Shown: positions 42,618 through 51,641, counted from the stretch's first letter. The stretch is DNA of 64,000 nt from Granulibacter bethesdensis (GCF_001889545.1 NZ_CP018194.1:558001-622000); one strand, 5' to 3'. Notes: generated from the sequence alone by a model not told the origin. Translations and numbers: made by a program.

Positions 42618-43501
42618 AATTCCGTGTCCGCCATCTGACCCGCTATCGCTATGAAGATCCGGTCGATCTTGCCAGCCATATCCTGCATCTGACGCCGCGT
42701 GATTGCCGCGGGCAGCACGTGCTGACGACAGGGCTGGACATCGACCCTGCCCCCTCCCGTCGTGTGGATGGACGGGATCATTTCGGCAATCATCTCTCAT
42801 GGATTTCGCTGGATCAGTCGCATCCGGTTTTTTCTGTTATGGCGGAGAGTGTGGTGGAAGCCTGCTTCCCGCCGCCTCCACCCGATGAAGAGACGCCTGC
42901 CTGGGAAGAGGTGGTGGCCCTGGCGCGTGCGGGCGCTGGTGCAGCCATGGAGGCGGCGGAATATGTATTCCCCAGTGTGATGGCCCCCGCTGATCCGGAT
43001 GCCGGCCGCTATGTCGCTATCAGCTTTCCTCCAGGACGGCCAATTCTGACCGGGCTGCGCGATCTGCTGGCGCGGATCAGGGGGGAATTCAAATTCCGGG
43101 CCGGTATTACCGATCTGCACACGCCGGTTTCGCGGGTGGTGGCCCAGAAAGCGGGGGTCTGTCAGGATTTCAGCCATATGGTGATTGCCGGGCTGCGCTG
43201 GCTCGGCCTGCCGGCCCGCTATGTCTCCGGATATATCCGCACCTATCCTCCGCCGGGACAGAAACGGCGGGAAGGAACGGATGCATCCCATGCCTGGGTC
43301 GGATGCTGGCTTGGTCCCGCACATGGCTGGGTGGATATCGACCCTACGAATAACCTGATCGTGTCCGATGAACATGTGGTGATTGGCTGGGGCCGTGATT
43401 ACGATGATGTCAGCCCGGTGCGTGGCATCATTCTTGGCGGGGGCCGCCATGATATGCTGGTCAGTGTTGATCTGGCGCCGCTGGAGGAGGAGGTCACCTG
43501 A
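42614..43501 (+). CDS. Transglutaminase family protein
   Basis: 295-aa cytosolic transglutaminase/protease-fold protein with the N-terminal beta domain (FRVRHLTRYRYEDPVDLASHILHLTP) and catalytic Cys183 (GVCQDFSH), His226 (SHAW) and Asp243 (VDIDPTNN). GTG overlaps the previous stop. Bacterial members of this group can cut or join peptide bonds. With the first transglutaminase this makes two such domains in the cluster, possibly one for cutting and one for joining. Confidence 0.92.
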   Translation: MKFRVRHLTRYRYEDPVDLASHILHLTPRDCRGQHVLTTGLDIDPAPSRRVDGRDHFGNHLSWISLDQSHPVFSVMAESVVEACFPPPPPDEETPAWEEVVALARAGAGAAMEAAEYVFPSVMAPADPDAGRYVAISFPPGRPILTGLRDLLARIRGEFKFRAGITDLHTPVSRVVAQKAGVCQDFSHMVIAGLRWLGLPARYVSGYIRTYPPPGQKRREGTDASHAWVGCWLGPAHGWVDIDPTNNLIVSDEHVVIGWGRDYDDVSPVRGIILGGGRHDMLVSVDLAPLEEEVT

Positions 43502-43537
43502 TTCCTCCATCCTCCCGTCAGCAGGAGCAGGATACGG

Positions 43538-45148
43538 TTGGAACAGTTCGAGTTTCTGATTCTTCTGCTGGCAGCCATTGTCGGGCTGGAGGTGCTGGCC
43601 CGTCGGCTGCATCTGCCGCCTGCTGCGGCTTTCATTCTGGGGGGTGGTGCGCTGGCGCTCATGCCCGGGATCGGGATGCCCGATGTTGATCCCGACCTGA
43701 TTCTGGTGATTTTTCTGCCGCCTCTGCTGATGAGCGGCGCATATATGACCGTTTGGCGTGATTTCCGGCAAAATCTCCGGGGTATTCTGCTGCTGGCCGT
43801 GGGAGCCGTGATTTTTACCACCATGGTGGTGGGTGTTGGCGTCAAATGGTTGCTGCCCGGCCTGCCCTGGGCGGTGTGTTTTGCGCTTGGCGCCATTGTG
43901 TCGCCCCCGGATGCGGTTGCTGCCAACGCGGTGTTGGCACGGGTGAGCCTGCCAAGCCGTATCACCGTGCTGTTGCAGGGAGAAAGCCTGCTGAACGATG
44001 CCGCCGGGCTGGTACTGTTCCGTTTCGCGATTGTCGCAGCTTTAACAGGAACATTCAGCCTGTCCGGCGCACTGACCTCATTTCTCGTTCTCTCGGTGGG
44101 TGGTGTGGCGCTTGGGGTGGTGATTGCGTACGCCGGATTGCTGGCGATCCGCTGGCTACGTGGCCATGGCGAGGCCGTGGTGACGGTCACGCTGCTGATG
44201 GGCGCCATATCTTATATCGGCGGAGAAAAACTCCATGTTTCCGGCGTCCTGTCGACTGTGACAACCGGCCTTATCGTTGGCTGGCGGCAGCATGAGGTGT
44301 TTTCGGCCGATACGCGGATGCGTGCCCATGCCGTGTGGGGGATTCTGGTGTTCCTGCTGGAATCTGTCCTGTTCATGTTTATCGGCCTTTCCCTGCGGGG
44401 CGTGCTGGGCAGGCTGGAAGATCAGGGGGATGCGGTTCAAGCCTTTCTGCTACCCTGCCTGCTGGTAGTGGCCCTTGTCGTTGTCTGCCGGTTTGTCTGG
44501 CTGTATGCGGTGGACGGAGTTTATTCTCTGATACGGCTGGTTGGCTTCAGAAACGGGCCAGCGCCTTCTCTGGCAGCGTCGACCATCATGGGCTGGGCGG
44601 GAATGAGGGGCGTGGTCAGTCTGGTGGCGGCGCTATCCGTCCCCGAAACCATGCCGGGCCGTGATTTCATTCTCATCGCCACCTTCCTTGTCATTCTGGT
44701 GACGGTTCTGGTGCAGGGTACCACACTGGAACCGCTCATCCGATTGCTGCGTCTGAGCGGCGCCGAGGAACTGAAAATGAAGCGGCACTCGGAAGATCGG
44801 GCATGGGCTCGCATGACAGCGGCGCAATATCGGGCCATCCAGAAGGCTTCTCATACTCCTGACGGCCAGGAGCGTCATCCTCGTCTGCTGGAGCAATATG
44901 CTCATCGGGCCAGTGTCGCGTCTATCTATGCGAAAAATCCGGAAGAGCATCGCCCGCATGAAATTGCCCATTTCATGGCGATACTGGAGGCGATCAAGGC
45001 AGGGCGGCAGGAGGTTCTGCGCCTGCACCGCGCCGGGGAAATCACCGATGGTGTGCTTCGTGATATGGAAAAGGAGCTTGATTTGCAGCAACTGGTTGCT
45101 GAGGCGCGAGTCAGTAAGGACGGGGAGGAATTGATCCTCCCCGCATAG
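43538..45148 (+). CDS. Na+/H+ antiporter, CPA1 family
   Basis: 536-aa membrane protein with about 12 spans and a C-terminal cytosolic tail of about 120 residues. Ion-site motifs are ALGAIVSPPDAVAANAVL and LLQGESLLNDAAGLVLFRF (the ND pair), and late GWAGMRGVVSLVAALSVP. TTG start preceded by GGAG at a good distance. It follows the transglutaminase by 37 bases and may share its transcript, but no functional link is evident. Stop lies 15 bases from the convergent hss stop. Confidence 0.93.
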   Translation: MEQFEFLILLLAAIVGLEVLARRLHLPPAAAFILGGGALALMPGIGMPDVDPDLILVIFLPPLLMSGAYMTVWRDFRQNLRGILLLAVGAVIFTTMVVGVGVKWLLPGLPWAVCFALGAIVSPPDAVAANAVLARVSLPSRITVLLQGESLLNDAAGLVLFRFAIVAALTGTFSLSGALTSFLVLSVGGVALGVVIAYAGLLAIRWLRGHGEAVVTVTLLMGAISYIGGEKLHVSGVLSTVTTGLIVGWRQHEVFSADTRMRAHAVWGILVFLLESVLFMFIGLSLRGVLGRLEDQGDAVQAFLLPCLLVVALVVVCRFVWLYAVDGVYSLIRLVGFRNGPAPSLAASTIMGWAGMRGVVSLVAALSVPETMPGRDFILIATFLVILVTVLVQGTTLEPLIRLLRLSGAEELKMKRHSEDRAWARMTAAQYRAIQKASHTPDGQERHPRLLEQYAHRASVASIYAKNPEEHRPHEIAHFMAILEAIKAGRQEVLRLHRAGEITDGVLRDMEKELDLQQLVAEARVSKDGEELILPA

Positions 45149-45163
45149 GTGTCGTGGCAGTGA

Positions 45164-46570
45164 TCAGACCAGAATATTTTTGAAGCGATAGGGCTCACTG
45201 CGGTCCAGATCTTCCGGGAACAGCGTTTCCCGGCCATCGAGCGGAGTCCAGTTGGAGTAGGCGCCCGCCATTTCGCCCAGATAGGGGCGCATGACCTCAA
45301 GTGCGCGTACATGGTCGATTTCATCGGCTTCGACCACGCCGCTGGTCGGATTTTCGATTGCCCAGACGATCCCGGCCAGCACCGCCGCTGTCACTTGCAG
45401 GCTGGTGGCGTTGTTATGGGGGGCGAGCTTGCGGGCTTCCTCAATGGTCAGGCGGGAGCCGAACCAGTAAACGCCGCGTTCATGACCCATCAGCAGGACG
45501 CCGAGCTCGTCCATGCCGCTTTCGATTTCGTTCATCATCAGACGCTGGCGGGGCTGCATCTGCCAGTTTTTGCCCGCCAGTTCATGCACCGACAGAACCG
45601 CATCGTCGCAGGGATGGTAGGCATAATGAACGGTCGGGCGATAGCGAACGGAGGTACCTTCCCGTACAGTGAAGTAATCGGCGATCGAGATTGATTCATT
45701 ATGTGTGATCAGGAAGCCATGATACGGGCCTTCCAGCGGCGTCCAGCTACGCACCCGGGTGGAAGCGCCGGGGCGCATCATGTAGATCGCCGCACCACAG
45801 CCGAAATCGTGATGACGCCCGCCGGGCGGTAACTCCGCCTCATGCGTGCCCCAGCCGAGCTCGGCAGGCTGGCAGCCTTCACCGACGAAGCCATCGATGG
45901 ACCAGGTGTTGACGAACTCGCCAACCGCTTTGGGACGGTTGCTGACCTGGGTATCGCGCTCGGCGATATGGATGGCCTGAATGTTCAGCGCCTGTGCCAG
46001 CGCCGCCCAGCCTTCGCGCGTGGTCGGGGCGGGGGCTTCGTGCCCGGTATCGCGGGCAATGGTTAACAGCGCGTCCTTGACCAGATGGGAGACAAAGCCG
46101 GGATTTGCACCATGCGCGATCAGCGCGGTCGGGGCACCTTCCGGACAGCCTTCGCGTAGCGCCAGAGCGCTTTCACGCAGTGCATAGTTGGAACGCTGGG
46201 AGGGTGTCAGATCGGGATCGGTATAGCCGCCCGGCCATGGCTCGATGCAGGTATCGGTATAAAGCGCCCCCGCCTCCCGGCAGAGCAGGATCAGCGCGAC
46301 GGAAGAGACTTCCACCGACAGATTCACCAGAAAATCCCCCTTGCCGAGCAGTGGCAACAGGACGTCCCGGTAGTTGTCACGGGTCAGCGGTATAACGTGA
46401 TGAGCGACCCCGTATTCAGCCGCGATAGCCGCACCGCGATCATCGGCGGTGACAATGGTGATCCGATCTGCGGGCATTGCGACATGACGCAGGATCAAGG
46501 GCAGCACGCCCTGACCGATACTGCCGAAGCCAAGAATGACCATCCGACCGTCAAAGCTGAGAGAGTGCAT
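45164..46570 (-). CDS. hss: Homospermidine synthase
   Basis: NAD-dependent enzyme that makes sym-homospermidine from two putrescine. 468 aa with Rossmann start VILGFGSIGQGVLPLIL, VNLSVEVSSVALILLCREAG, EPWPGGYTDP, AHGANPGFVSHLVKD and NPTSGVVEADEIDH, as in bacterial Hss. ATG 46570 chosen over TTG 46576. Divergent from ornithine decarboxylase across 222 bases, giving a complete path ornithine to putrescine to homospermidine. Confidence 0.95.
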   Translation of the reverse strand: MHSLSFDGRMVILGFGSIGQGVLPLILRHVAMPADRITIVTADDRGAAIAAEYGVAHHVIPLTRDNYRDVLLPLLGKGDFLVNLSVEVSSVALILLCREAGALYTDTCIEPWPGGYTDPDLTPSQRSNYALRESALALREGCPEGAPTALIAHGANPGFVSHLVKDALLTIARDTGHEAPAPTTREGWAALAQALNIQAIHIAERDTQVSNRPKAVGEFVNTWSIDGFVGEGCQPAELGWGTHEAELPPGGRHHDFGCGAAIYMMRPGASTRVRSWTPLEGPYHGFLITHNESISIADYFTVREGTSVRYRPTVHYAYHPCDDAVLSVHELAGKNWQMQPRQRLMMNEIESGMDELGVLLMGHERGVYWFGSRLTIEEARKLAPHNNATSLQVTAAVLAGIVWAIENPTSGVVEADEIDHVRALEVMRPYLGEMAGAYSNWTPLDGRETLFPEDLDRSEPYRFKNILV

Positions 46571-46607
46571 AAACAAGAAAATCCCCGGACACTATGATGT
46601 GAGCCCT

Positions 46608-46648
46608 GCCTGAACAGCCAGGGTAATCAGGCTGTATTTTGTTCAGGC
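46608..46648. promoter_or_regulatory. Stem-loop between hss and ornithine decarboxylase
   Basis: Arms GCCTGAACA (46608-46616) and TGTTCAGGC (46640-46648) form a 9-bp perfect stem, with further GCC/GGC pairing inside the 23-base loop. It lies 38 bases upstream of hss and 144 upstream of the decarboxylase, so could be a leader structure for either. No T-tract follows on either side, which argues against a simple terminator. A polyamine-responsive role is a guess. Confidence 0.4.
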
Positions 46649-46792
46649 ACAAAGGCACCTTCAGGGAAGGTCTGCCAGCCTGCTTTTCCCCTCAAGAGAA
46701 ATATTAAAGACATTTGCATTCTGGAGCCTTTTCCCACTGCAGAAGATCGGCCCGGACCGCTATAGCCACATGACGACTCAAGGGAGCCTGGA

Positions 46793-49147
46793 ATGGAATA
46801 CGGACGCCGCTTCAAATTTCTGGTCTGCGCACCGACCTTTAACCCGGATGATCTGGAGGGGATCCGCCTTCAGCAGATTCTGGAGGAGATCGAGCAGGAC
46901 GGATATTTCGTGCTGCGCGCCCGCCGGGATGACGATGCGGAGCTGGCCATCCGTACCGACGCCGCCATTGGGTGCGTCATCGTTGACTGGGGCAAGAAAG
47001 GAGCAGCGGGCAAGGCGGCCGGGCTGATTGAACTGATCCGCAAGCGCGGCCTTGATGTGCCGATCATCGTGCTGGTACGTCGTCACCGGCTGGAGGATAT
47101 TCCGGTCGCTGTGCTGGACAATATCGACAGCTTCATCTTTCTGGCTGATGAAACGCCTGACTTTATCGCGAAAAACCTCGTGGCACGTCTGCGGCAATAT
47201 GCCGACACGCTGAAGACGCCTTTTTTCGGCCAGCTGGTCGACTATGCCGAGCAGGGCAACATGTTGTGGACCTGTCCGGGACATAATGGTGGCATGTTCT
47301 ATCGCCGCAGCCCGATTGGCCGCATTTTCGTTGAGCATCTGGGCGAGGCGATCTTTCGCGACGATCTGGACAATTCCGTGCTTCAGCTGGGTGATCTGCT
47401 GACCCATGAAGGTCCGGCCCTGAAAGCACAGCGGGAGGCCGCCACGATTTTCGGGGCCGAGCGGACGTATTTCGTGCTGAATGGCACTTCGACATCCAAC
47501 AAGATCGCGTTGAATGCCCTGTTGGCAGAAGGCGACCTGGTGCTGTTTGACCGCAACAACCACAAGGCAGCGCACCATGGTGCTTTGCTGCTGAGTGGTG
47601 CGGTGCCGGTTTATATCGATACCGTCCGCAACCCGCATGGCATGATCGGCCCGATGCGGCGTGATGCGTTGAATGAAGAGGCGCTCAGAGAAGCGATCCG
47701 CACCCATCCGCTGGTGCGCGATCCGGAAGCGTGGCGCAGGCCTCGTCCGTTCCGTGTGGCGATGATTGAGCAGTGCACCTATGACGGCACCATCCATTCT
47801 GCTGAGGAAGTGCTGGCGACGATCGGCCACCTGTGTGACTATATCCTGTTCGATGAAGCATGGGCCGGCTTCATGAAGTTCCACCCGCTGTTCCGGGGGC
47901 GCTTTGGCATGGGGCTGCGCAATCTGGGTGAGAACGATCCCGGTATCATCGTGACACAGAGCACGCACAAGCAGCTTGCTTCTTTCTCCCAGGCCTCACA
48001 GATTCATGTGAAGGACAGTCATCTGAAAGGGCAGGACCGTCAGATCGGTCACAACCGTTTCAACGAGATGTTCCTGCTGCACGCCTCCACCAGCCCGTTC
48101 TATCCGCTGTTCGCCTCGCTTGATGTCGGCGCGCAGATGATGAAAGGCCGCTCTGGCGAGGTATTGTGGGATGATACGGTCCGGCTGGGAATCGAACTGC
48201 GCAAAAAGATCCGTTTGACACGGAAAGAATACAAACAGGCGCAGACCAACCCCGATCTGCAGTGGTTTTTTGAACCGTTCGTGCCCAAGCGTGTGCAGCC
48301 ATCGGAAAAGTCTGAAGCCTTCGCCGGACTACGCTGGGAAGATGCGCCGACGGATCTGCTGGCTTCCGACCCGGAACAATGGATGCTGCGTCCCGGTGAT
48401 GACTGGCACGGTTTCCCTGCTCTGCATGCGGGTTGGGCCATGACCGATCCGAACAAGCTGACCTTGCTGACGCCCGGTTTCGATGGACGCAACGAGGACA
48501 ATTATGCTGATCATGGGGTGCCGGCACCGGTCGTGGCGGAATATCTGCGTCAGAACCGTATCGTGCCGGAAAAAAACGATCTTAACTCTCTGCTTTTTCT
48601 GCTGACACCGGGTATTGAAAGCAGCAAGGCTGGAACGTTGCTGTCCTATCTTGTGACGTTCAAAAACCTGCATGATCAGAACGTTCTTCTGTCTGACGCT
48701 ATTCCGGATTTTGTGGCGCGTCGACGGGAGCGTTACAAGAACGTGCGTTTGCGTGATCTCTGCGCTGAAATGCATGCTTTCTATCGTGACCGGCAGGTCA
48801 GCCGTTTACAGGCAGAACAGTTCATGGCGGAGCATCTGCCGGAGATGGCCATGCTGCCGCACGAGGCCATGCGGGAGCTGGTGCGCAACAATGTCGATTA
48901 CCTGCCGCTGGAGGAGGCGTATGGAAGAATCGCTGCGACATTGTGGCTTGTTTATCCGCCGGGTATCGCGACCACTGTTCCCGGTGAAAGGCTCGGCCCC
49001 AATGCGGAGCCTATGATCGCCTATCTGAGAGCTTTTGAAGACGCGGCGAACCAATTCCCTGGATTTGAAAATGAGATTCAGGGCTTATATCGAGAAAATA
49101 AAGACGGAAGGATCCGTTTTTATACGTATTTTGTAAGGGAACGCTGA
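46793..49147 (+). CDS. Ornithine/lysine/arginine decarboxylase, class I
   Basis: 784-aa PLP decarboxylase. An N-terminal receiver-like wing domain (residues 1-130) is followed by the catalytic domain: TCPGHNGGMFY, YFVLNGTSTSNKIALNALL, DEAWAGFMKFHP and the PLP lysine in VTQSTHKQLASFSQ. Length and context beside homospermidine synthase favour ornithine as substrate. AGGGAG lies 6 bases before the ATG. A second, decayed copy of its last 150 bases lies at 50286-50442. Confidence 0.92.
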   Translation: MEYGRRFKFLVCAPTFNPDDLEGIRLQQILEEIEQDGYFVLRARRDDDAELAIRTDAAIGCVIVDWGKKGAAGKAAGLIELIRKRGLDVPIIVLVRRHRLEDIPVAVLDNIDSFIFLADETPDFIAKNLVARLRQYADTLKTPFFGQLVDYAEQGNMLWTCPGHNGGMFYRRSPIGRIFVEHLGEAIFRDDLDNSVLQLGDLLTHEGPALKAQREAATIFGAERTYFVLNGTSTSNKIALNALLAEGDLVLFDRNNHKAAHHGALLLSGAVPVYIDTVRNPHGMIGPMRRDALNEEALREAIRTHPLVRDPEAWRRPRPFRVAMIEQCTYDGTIHSAEEVLATIGHLCDYILFDEAWAGFMKFHPLFRGRFGMGLRNLGENDPGIIVTQSTHKQLASFSQASQIHVKDSHLKGQDRQIGHNRFNEMFLLHASTSPFYPLFASLDVGAQMMKGRSGEVLWDDTVRLGIELRKKIRLTRKEYKQAQTNPDLQWFFEPFVPKRVQPSEKSEAFAGLRWEDAPTDLLASDPEQWMLRPGDDWHGFPALHAGWAMTDPNKLTLLTPGFDGRNEDNYADHGVPAPVVAEYLRQNRIVPEKNDLNSLLFLLTPGIESSKAGTLLSYLVTFKNLHDQNVLLSDAIPDFVARRRERYKNVRLRDLCAEMHAFYRDRQVSRLQAEQFMAEHLPEMAMLPHEAMRELVRNNVDYLPLEEAYGRIAATLWLVYPPGIATTVPGERLGPNAEPMIAYLRAFEDAANQFPGFENEIQGLYRENKDGRIRFYTYFVRER

Positions 49148-49157
49148 CTGGTTTATG

Positions 49158-49178
49158 GCCTGACATTCGATGTCAGGC
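49158..49178 (+). terminator. Stem-loop after ornithine decarboxylase
   Basis: GCCTGACA-TTCGA-TGTCAGGC, an 8-bp stem with a 5-base loop, 10 bases after the stop codon. The following DNA is not T-rich, so it may act only as a partial terminator or 3' stabiliser. Confidence 0.5.
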
Positions 49179-49206
49179 TGCTCCTTTGAAAAATCATGTA
49201 CATAGA

Positions 49207-49365
49207 GTCCCTGTGATGGTGCATATCGCTGTCGGTGGAGGAGCACCAACAACCGTTTCACTGGATACAGGCTCTGCGGGTCTGTAGGTTATGCAGAGAG
49301 ATGCAGGGCCGGGTATGGTATCACTCAGTAAGCCTATCACGCAGGCTTATACGGATGGAACGCGG
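49207..49365 (+). pseudogene. Fragment of a DTG-protease gene (copy of 50595-51626)
   Basis: About 160 bases match the part of the intact gene at 50789-50945 coding for the N-lobe (IGGGPTTTVSLDTGSAG region), with numerous differences. The frame has a TAG where the intact gene has a Tyr codon (after GSAGL), and both the signal-peptide part and everything downstream are missing. The match runs out near 49365, inside the 3' end of the opposing ATPase gene. Confidence 0.75.
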
Positions 49366-49895
49366 CCTTCAAGGGAACACAGCACAAAGTCGGCGCGCTG
49401 TGCTGTCACCATCTTCGGCAACAGGATCACTTCATAGCCCAAGGCCGGGAACACTTCCATCAGGCGATCATATTCCGTCACCGCTGCGTCGAAGCTATGC
49501 TTGCGATCCGCGTCGGTGACATAGATTTCCGGCCAAGGCGGGGCCATGAACATGCGGCGATGATAACGATGCGTCATGCAGAGAGAATGCAGGGCCGGAT
49601 CGCCGGTCAGCGTCTCCAGCGCGGACGCCGCATCCACCAGACCACGGTCGAAGAACACCCAACCTTCATGATCTGCGACGGTCGTCCGGTCATCCTGCGC
49701 CATCTCGATCGCGCGGCGCAGGAACGCCGGCAGATCGACCCAAGGCAGCGCGCTGCCGCCGGAGGCCAGTTCCTCGGCTATAATGCGACGGCCAGGTTCC
49801 TCGACGACCGTATGGCCTCGCGCGTTCAACTCAGCCAGCAGAGTCGATTTCCCGCCGCCCGAGCAGCCGGAAATCACGACAAGACCTTTCTTCAA
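49347..49895 (-). CDS. Small AAA-family ATPase/kinase-like P-loop protein
   Basis: 182-aa P-loop protein: VISGCSGGGKSTLLAEL (Walker A), VFFDRGLVDAAS (Walker B region) and RKHSFDAAVTEYDRL, like the stand-alone predicted ATPases/nucleotide kinases found widely in proteobacteria (AAA_28). TTG start with AAAGGAT at 8 bases. Its last seven or so codons (EGRVPSV) and stop run into the decayed protease fragment on the other strand, so the C-terminus may have been altered when it arrived. It lies inside the duplication scar, which suggests later insertion. Confidence 0.8.
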   Translation of the reverse strand: MKKGLVVISGCSGGGKSTLLAELNARGHTVVEEPGRRIIAEELASGGSALPWVDLPAFLRRAIEMAQDDRTTVADHEGWVFFDRGLVDAASALETLTGDPALHSLCMTHRYHRRMFMAPPWPEIYVTDADRKHSFDAAVTEYDRLMEVFPALGYEVILLPKMVTAQRADFVLCSLEGRVPSV

Positions 49896-49987
49896 TGCGT
49901 TATCCTTTCATAAATATCGGCGGCTGCGCGCGTCTCTTGATGCGGGGCGGAATGACTGCAGTGAGCCACTCGACAAAGGCTCGGGTC

Positions 49988-50293
49988 ATCGATTGAGGGT
50001 GCGTTCTGCATGGTCTTGCGGATGGCTTCCGTGATACCCTTGCGCTGGATTTCGAACAGCACCTCTTGTGATCGGGATTGTCATCATTGATGATGGACAG
50101 CGCCAGCCACACGGAACAGATGATGCCGAGATCATTGACCTGATCTTTCGGCAGATAGCCCTCCCGCACAGCATCCAGAACACCGTTGGCGATGGCGAAT
50201 TGAACCGTGCCCATCAGGATATTGGTGTAGCGCTGGCTTTTCACGGTTACTTTGGACACGCACAGAGTCACCGGCCGAACCTGAATTCCGGTG
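49988..50293 (-). pseudogene. Fragment of the fae gene (copy of 51699-52247)
   Basis: About 305 bases match the intact fae gene with a two-base insertion near 50068 that shifts the frame (the intact line reads GCCTTGTG, here CCTCTTGTG). The part that would code the first ~65 residues is missing; the match stops at the CCGGTG at 50288-50293, where sequence of the decarboxylase end begins. The C-terminal 18 or so codons are also gone. Not expected to make a working protein. Confidence 0.85.
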
Positions 50294-50442
50294 AAAGGCT
50301 TGGCCCCAATGCACAGCGCCTATGATTGCCTGTCTAAAGCTTGTGAAAGCATAGCAAATCGGTGGCCTAAATTTGAAAATGAGATTCAGGACTTATATCT
50401 CAAAAATTGAGACAAAAAGATTTCTTTTTATACATATTTGTT
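50286..50442 (+). pseudogene. Fragment of the ornithine decarboxylase 3' end
   Basis: Roughly 155 bases match 48983-49139 at the end of the decarboxylase gene (blocks GGTGAAAGGCT, GGCCCCAATGC and TTTGAAAATGAGATTCAG are shared), with a TGA in frame and indels. It starts exactly where the fae fragment ends, with a shared CCGGTG, so it marks the joint of a tandem duplication. Confidence 0.82.
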
Positions 50443-50594
50443 TGGCAGATATTAACATATGAAATCTAACATCACGTGGCAGGATTTTATCATGCCTGAT
50501 GTCTTGAAAAATGATTTTGAAAGCTTATTGAATATTTGATTTTCTTATTTTTTTCTGCGTTAATTTTCCTGAATTTTTATTCAGGAAAATTGAA

Positions 50595-51626
50595 ATGATC
50601 AGTGGCAAATTATACTCATCCTTTGTTTTAGCTGGCGTGTTTCTGGCATCGACCCCACTCGCGTATGCCCAGTCTTGGCAGGCTTCATCCTCTGTCAAAG
50701 TAAGTCGCTCTGTCTCTGTTACCAAATCGTCCCCTGCTATATCGCAAAGTGTCGGCATTCCGCTTTTCCCAAGCCGGGCAGGCAATGTACCTATTATGGT
50801 TCATATTTCTATCGGTGGCGGACCGACAACAACTGTTTCGCTGGATACAGGCTCGGCGGGTCTTTACGTCATGCAGAAGGATGCGGGGCCTGATCTCGTC
50901 GCACTTCCGACACGGATCCGGCAGGGTTATACGGATGGCACGAGATTTGATGGATACTGGGCAAAGGCAACCATTTCATTTCCGGATTCTCATGGACCGG
51001 TTACAACAAGGCAGCCGATTGTCATCGGTGTGATCACGCGGGTTTACTGCTCGGCTGACAAGCCTCATTGCCCAGGCAGTATCAACAAGCCGGGTATTAT
51101 GGGTATCAGCATGAACACAAGCACCAGTCTGATCAGCCCATTGGCGCAGCTGCCAACTCCATTATCGAATGGATATATTCTGGATGTTCGGGACAGAAAA
51201 ACACCCACCCTGACAGTCGGATTGACCCAGCAAAACACGGCAAAATTCAGCTTTGCACCCCTAAAACCTGCCAAAGCAGGCCCATCTGGTGCGCCGTCAT
51301 GGACGGGAACCTCTTTAACAGGCTGCTATACTGTCAATGGGGAGGCTGCCTCCTGCACGCCGATTTTGTTTGATACCGGCGCTTCCTATGGTGTTTTCAA
51401 TATAGGAAATTTACAACCGAAACTGAGCAGTTCCGGCTGTCTGTCGCAGGGGCAGAAATTCGAGATTGATTTCAAGGATGTTTTTCATCTGGCTCTGATA
51501 ACAACGGCCAATACTGTTTTCTGCGTCTCTAAAACAGCTACCTCTTCCAATATTGGTTCTGCGCTGTTTCGCTATATGGCGGTTGCCTATGATGCAGAGA
51601 ATGGTCGATTGGGATTTATGCAGTAA
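50595..51626 (+). CDS. Secreted protein with two aspartic-protease DTG motifs
   Basis: 343 aa. Signal peptide about residues 1-25 (FVLAGVFLASTPLAYA). Two aspartic-protease-like sites: SLDTGSAGLYVM (about residue 85) and PILFDTGASYGVF (about residue 260), the spacing of a two-lobed pepsin-type fold; it may relate to DUF3443 or retropepsin-like families. Cys pairs (CSADKPHC, CYTVNGEAASC) suggest disulfides. Base composition is AT-richer than neighbours, and the AT-rich upstream stretch holds little else, both hinting at transfer. A decayed partial copy sits at 49207-49365. Confidence 0.75.
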   Translation: MISGKLYSSFVLAGVFLASTPLAYAQSWQASSSVKVSRSVSVTKSSPAISQSVGIPLFPSRAGNVPIMVHISIGGGPTTTVSLDTGSAGLYVMQKDAGPDLVALPTRIRQGYTDGTRFDGYWAKATISFPDSHGPVTTRQPIVIGVITRVYCSADKPHCPGSINKPGIMGISMNTSTSLISPLAQLPTPLSNGYILDVRDRKTPTLTVGLTQQNTAKFSFAPLKPAKAGPSGAPSWTGTSLTGCYTVNGEAASCTPILFDTGASYGVFNIGNLQPKLSSSGCLSQGQKFEIDFKDVFHLALITTANTVFCVSKTATSSNIGSALFRYMAVAYDAENGRLGFMQ

Positions 51627-51641
51627 AACAGAGATCATAAA

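Noticed and set aside
46571-46792. A speF-type leader RNA before ornithine decarboxylase
   Set aside because: Only a hairpin is visible; I could not match it to the known motif, so it is listed as an unassigned structure.
49198-50442. An insertion sequence or phage remnant in the scar
   Set aside because: No transposase, integrase or terminal inverted repeats; all pieces except the ATPase match nearby genes.
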